Assembly: GCA_030737835.1 (NCBI GenBank)
Contig: CM060854.1
Span: 6,396,860-6,460,859, forward strand
Reading direction: 5' to 3'
Length of the DNA stretch: 64,000 nucleotides
Source of the DNA: Acorus gramineus
Lineage: Eukaryota; Streptophyta; Magnoliopsida; Acorales; Acoraceae
Below are positions 60,301 through 64,000 of the stretch, one piece after another. Position 1 is the first letter of the stretch. The number at the start of each line of letters is the position of its first letter. A program made the position numbers and the translations under genes. The notes under the pieces are model-generated. The model had not been told where the DNA came from and made no database searches. It saw only the letters and a program-made list of their open reading frames with translations.

Positions 60301-63300
60301 TGTTATTTTTTCCTTCATCTTGTCTATATAACAGTGAGACACACTGAGACATTGTGTCCATACATGATGTATACGTATTGCATTCAATCAGTCTATTTAA
60401 TTGGTTACAGTAAGTCTATTGGTTACAGAGATGGAAAAATGCAATATCGGATCAGTCAATTGCTAGGTATGTCCGCTTATCCCCCCTTCCCTTCAGGTAA
60501 TATTTGGGAAAAGTGCAATATTGGATCAGTCAACAGCCTACATTTGCCTGCTTTTGAAGGACTAGATTTTTTTTATGACCATTGTACTTCAGGTTTTCGG
60601 GTGTTTGATTTTGTAAATGCTAAGATTGAAATGCACATAGATCAGTGATCTCTAAAGAAATTCCTATTATCACTGAAAGATAACATTCAATTGGTGATGA
60701 TCAAAAAAATTCTCTTGAAGTTGCCAAAATGGAGCTTCAAAATGGAACTGACATGATTATTATGAAATTCCTGTATGGGTTCTTATTTTCGGAGAAGTGG
60801 TAGGAATTTTAAACAGGAGTGGTGTTGATATTGTGAATCTGTCTACATATCAAGGTCTATGAACTTTCCACTCTGGTTACCCAGGCATGATTGTGAATGC
60901 ATGCCAAGTATTGAGCATTACATCTCTAAAGGTAAGAACTACTGTTTTTTCATCATGAAAGTTGTTAATGTGCTGGATAAAAAGAGCAGTGAAGCACAGG
61001 CATGAGATTTAGTGGCTTACAAATTATTTCTCTCCAACATGATTTATCAGAACTTACCTAGGTATTTTTTCCCATGATTTGGGACATGTTTCATTACCAA
61101 TATAAAAAACCATATGCTTGGACGGGTTCATACTGGAAGATATTTGACAACATTTTATGCCAGTTGCCATCCTAATTCATCCTCCTCGATCCAGCATTTG
61201 TGATGGGCAGAATGGCAAATGCCAGAAGCACAGGAAAGTTTGTAGGAAAGAACAGGAGCTGCATAAATCTTGATTTCCAGTATTAAATTCTCAGGGTGAC
61301 TACAGATATATTTGGTGTTAGTAACCATATTTCGGAGTCATCACTCATCAGAGTGTAGTCCTTGATGTCCGGAAACATATTTCTGAGTCATCAGAGCATA
61401 GTTCTTGAGTATCTTTGCTATGTTTTAATGTTTACTATACTCCAGGGATTCCTATCAAAATGTTGTCACAGTTCTAGAGTTTGATTTATATTTGTCGTTT
61501 ATCTAAAATAAAATGTCATTTATAAATATTATGTAAGCTCATCCATTCTTGGCAGCCATTCCATACATCAATATAATTATCTTCATCTTATTTTAGTCAA
61601 AATCTGACCTAGAGGATATTTAAAATGATATAAATTTGTGACATACTTAAATTAGGAAAAAAACAACTGGTATATGATAGAAATTGAATCCCTTTGGAGC
61701 TTGCACTGGTACAGATAAACAAATATATATAGTAAATTGTGCATGTCTATCTCAATTATGGTCAGGAGAAAAACTGCATTGGCAGTAAGATTATCGAAAG
61801 CAATACATGGCATTAGGGAGTCACCAATTTATCCTTGTCGTCATGGGAGGTTTTTGTCTGACTATTTATACTTGCTGTTCTTCTTTCTTGTAACATGAAC
61901 TTGGTTTTACATAATTTAAACATGCAACTTTATCTTCTTTTTAATGAGATAAGGTTTTAAATATCTTTATTTCATATCAAGCTTATTTCTGTGCTCTTAT
62001 GATGGGCAAGGATGTTTGACTGTTAATAAGCTCATTTTTAAACAAAGCATAAATTTCTTTTTATGCTTCTGTTCTCATTTATTTGGTTCATGAATTAATC
62101 TTGCTTCAGCAGATGCTGTTCATTTCTGGGCCTGCTCAGAAAATTGATACTGAACACCCGACGTTGCCAATATTTGAAGCTGTTGAATAAGCATTGCTCG
62201 ACATCTGCAGTTAGACAAAATAATTTGCATGGCAGTAAATCCTCTCCTGAGGTTAGATGGCTTATCAAGTGATTTAGAAATAAAATTGCAGATTGTTCTC
62301 TTAACATTTGCAGGAATTGGCACAATGCATATAACATTAATTCAGTATTATTTTCTATCTGGAAACCATTGAACTTGATTCAAGTTTCCAACTTTTTGTT
62401 ATTCTGTCAATACATTGACATGTCTGTTGCTACAAAGCATATGCTATCACAGTGGTGCCCATATGTTTGCATTTTCATTTAAAGTTCTACTGATTTGCTT
62501 CTGATCTTTATATTTTAATAACATATATGGCATTCCTCATTGACAGAGAATGGAATATCATTATTTGGTTAATGTGCCTACTCAAAGACCTATGGGATTG
62601 CAGAATTCCTTAATGAAAAGTTTCATTGAGCATCGGCAGAAAGAAATTTTGAAAAAAACTTCAAAGTTTGGTCAATTTGAGCTGTATGAAGCCTATTGTA
62701 GCCATAAACAGTTGGTTTCTTATGTGTGGGCAGTGTGTAGGAGCATAGTTCCTGTGGATTTTCTCGGGGGTACCTCTAATTGGAGAACATTTAGAAAAAA
62801 TATTTCAAAGTTTGTCCGACTGCGTAGATTTGAAAATTTTTCTCTAAAGCAGTGCACGGATGGACTGAAAACTTCTAGATTCTCATTTCTCTCAAAGATT
62901 TCTCAGTGTTCGTGTTTCTGCAACCATGGCGCTGAAGATGATTTTGGTGATGGTGCTTCCAAGAAGTCTGCCATCTCTGATGCCATAATTATTTTAAAAG
63001 ACAGGCTTTTCCTGAGTTGGATACATTGGTTTTACTCATATCTAGTAGTACCCCTTTTAGGTGCCCACTTTTATGTCACAGAAAGTGAGGTTGGAAAGCA
63101 AGAAATATCTCATTATAAAAAGCCTTTATGGAGAAAAGTAGTCAATAGAGCCATTGTTTGTTTGAGAAAACTAAATTATCAAATTTTGGACCATACATCT
63201 GTACAAAGCATTTTAAACAAAAGACCTTTTGGCTTTTCAAAAGTGAGATTTCTTCCGAAAGAAAAGGGAGTCAGGCCTTTAGCAAATCTCAAAGCACAAT

Positions 63301-63839
63301 CAAGAGCTCGCTTTCCTGTCCACAGTATATCTCTGAATGCTTGCAATGGTCAAACAGGAAAAAGAGCAGAGAAATTTTGCACTCTCCAATATGCATACAA
63401 GAAACCCAGACTTGTTCATTTCAGGTCAGTGAATTATGCCCTCCATGATTTATATGTCATTCTGAAGAAAATAATGGGGGAACAACCAGAGAAGTTAGGA
63501 TCATCAGTGTTTGACTACAATGATGCATACAAATTACTACATCCATTCATCACTTCTTTAAGAATTGGATCAATGGTCATGCCAAAAGTATACATTGTTG
63601 TCTGCGATGTATCAAAGGCATTTGATACCATTGACCAGGACAAACTACTGCGTGTAATGAGGGATATAATGCATGATGACAACTATCTTCTCAAGAAATA
63701 CGCAAAAGTTTTCTGCTCTAAAAAGTCTATAAGGATTCTTTATGATCAAGTGCCCCTTGATCAAAATAGCAGCACTGATATGATTAAAGCTACATCTTCT
63801 TTACAATTCCATGCTCCCAATGGTGTTCTTATTGATCAG
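51010..63839 (+). CDS. TERT: Telomerase reverse transcriptase, exons 1-10 (3' part beyond the window)
   Basis: Exons: 51010-51306, 51834-51911, 53188-53253, 53330-53537, 54956-55095, 55370-55783, 58959-59082, 60001-60133, 62113-62251 and 62547-63839. They sum to 964 codons with every phase consistent. The start MARKRRRLPEVLHRAYGHRA and the Cys pattern CRTCGGRGCLGC are typical of plant TERT. Exons 2-4 complete the N-terminal domain (IVRNVMEAMV, WELLLNR, NFTSIFVPLSVKNHHQVTGP). Exons 5-6 are a basic linker with QRKRRRV and SWQRRRRRR. Exons 7-9 match the plant linker (HILSRLKPN, RRCQYLKLLNKHC). Exon 10 holds the RNA-binding region (SYVWAVCRSIVP), T motif (HFYVTE), RT motifs 1-2 (VRFLPKEKGVRPL) and motif A (CDVSKAFDTID). 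Exon 3 ends with a GC donor (AACAGG/GCAAGT). TERT copies its RNA template onto chromosome ends in the nucleus. Motifs B'-E and the C-terminal extension lie outside. Exons 3 and 9 could each start 3 bases earlier. Confidence 0.93.
52340..52935. mobile_element. LTR-like segment in TERT intron 2
   Basis: It ends with GGATCTCAACGCTTGTTGGAT...TTTTCGCTGCGTTAGCA, wording shared with 40845-40890 (GAGATCTCAGCGCTGATTGG...CACGCTGCGTTA). No coding sequence. It could be a solo LTR or a TRIM; the boundaries are estimates. Confidence 0.4.
56960..58440 (+). mobile_element. Internally deleted Ty1/copia element in TERT intron 6
   Basis: A terminal start TGTTAGAACATATTACTTG at 56960 recurs as TGTTAAAACATATTACTTG at 58273, immediately after a purine tract (AGCATGAGAGGG), marking the two LTR starts. 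Between them are decayed RT and RNase H pieces: LHGEL near 57100, KDLGALRYFLGIEMA and SGRKYLFDLLIETGLLG at 57380-57510, a degraded RNase H region, and an end resembling DCHFVREK...DYMIYI near 58090-58250. Gag, protease and integrase are gone, and the frame is broken many times. It lies in the same orientation as TERT. Confidence 0.8.
60400..60535 (+). repeat. Short duplicated phrase in TERT intron 8
   Basis: GGAAAAATGCAATATCGGAT / CAGTCAATTGC near 60431 recurs as GGAAAAGTGCAATATTGGAT / CAGTCAACAGCC near 60507. The first copy sits between good splice signals (TTACAG and TAG/GTATGT) and might be a cryptic exon, but it does not resemble TERT. Confidence 0.45.
62547..63839 (+). CDS. TERT: TERT exon 10 (RNA-binding domain and start of RT domain)
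   Basis: 431 codons between acceptor TTGACAG and donor GATCAG/GTACTT. Landmarks with positions: SYVWAVCRSIVP near 62720-62755; NWRTFRKNISKFVRLRRFEN near 62780-62840; T motif HFYVTE at 63067-63084; RT motifs 1 and 2 near 63240-63285; motif A with the first catalytic aspartate at 63606-63608 and KAFD following. All residues expected in this part are intact. The stop at 63893 lies in the intron. Confidence 0.94.
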
Positions 63840-64000
63840 GTACTTTTATTTGAGTCTGATAAACTTCTAGAATCTTTTGCTGCTGCTTTATAACAATTTT
63901 AAATGTAGCTTTGGCAATTATATATCACTATTGCAATTGCTTCTTTGCTCAAACCAATTATTAGACTATTAGTTTTATTGAAGATGTGCATCTATTACTT

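Noticed and set aside
60250..60648. 132-codon ORF in TERT intron 8
   Set aside because: No resemblance to TERT; exon 8 joins exon 9 directly in phase to give the family-like sequence CLCCSFLGLLRKLI, so an intervening coding exon is not needed.
60895..60931. Possible TERT exon between TACCCAG and AAAG/GTAAGA
   Set aside because: It has good splice signals and could read HDCECMPSIEHYIS in one phase, but it would break the phase between exons 8 and 9 and does not match the family.

Overview
This is 64 kb of nuclear DNA from a flowering plant, most likely a non-grass (eudicot-type) species. The evidence is an AT-rich background packed with transposon debris, plus spliced genes from plant families: laccase, GDSL esterase, plant MIF/D-dopachrome tautomerase-like, short PPR, and plant-type telomerase reverse transcriptase. 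I see no bacterial, organellar or viral block, no tRNA or rRNA gene, and no CRISPR array. No operon-like system or clearly new biological system is visible; the unusual features are in transposon architecture and splicing.

Layout. Positions 1-14,325 are mobile-element debris: a 1.65 kb direct repeat (1-1690 and 5690-7345), a TIR element (2333-3815), a Mutator-like foldback element with a perfect 9-bp target duplication (4197-5071), and a composite Ty1/copia element in which one LTR is followed on both sides by internal sequence (8055-14085). A decayed laccase lies at 15.6-17.8 kb (minus strand). A 0.96 kb foldback element (17,966-18,922) and a field of palindromic repeats follow. Positions 20.3-24.5 kb hold no gene I can support.

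The right half is gene-bearing. A three-exon gene of unknown function that is conserved in plants (24,543-28,686, +, 489 aa) has a TIR element in intron 2. A complete three-exon MIF-like gene (31,106-32,917, -, 115 aa) uses a GC-AG intron. Two tandem three-exon GDSL esterase/lipase genes (36,385-38,102 and 41,220-43,069, both -, 354 aa each) arose by a recent duplication of about 2.5 kb. Several small TIR elements fill the space on either side of the second copy. A THA8-like short PPR gene (47,046-49,603, -) has a SINE in its intron. It is arranged head to head with the telomerase reverse transcriptase gene TERT (51,010 to beyond 63,839, +), whose first ten coding exons (964 in-frame codons, through RT motif A) lie in the window. 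RT motifs B' to E lie past the right edge. TERT introns contain an LTR-like segment and a deleted copia element.

Exon boundaries were set by hand from splice consensus, reading phase and family resemblance. All five intact gene models keep reading frame across every junction. The genes are unrelated housekeeping, metabolic and telomere functions and show no sign of acting together.
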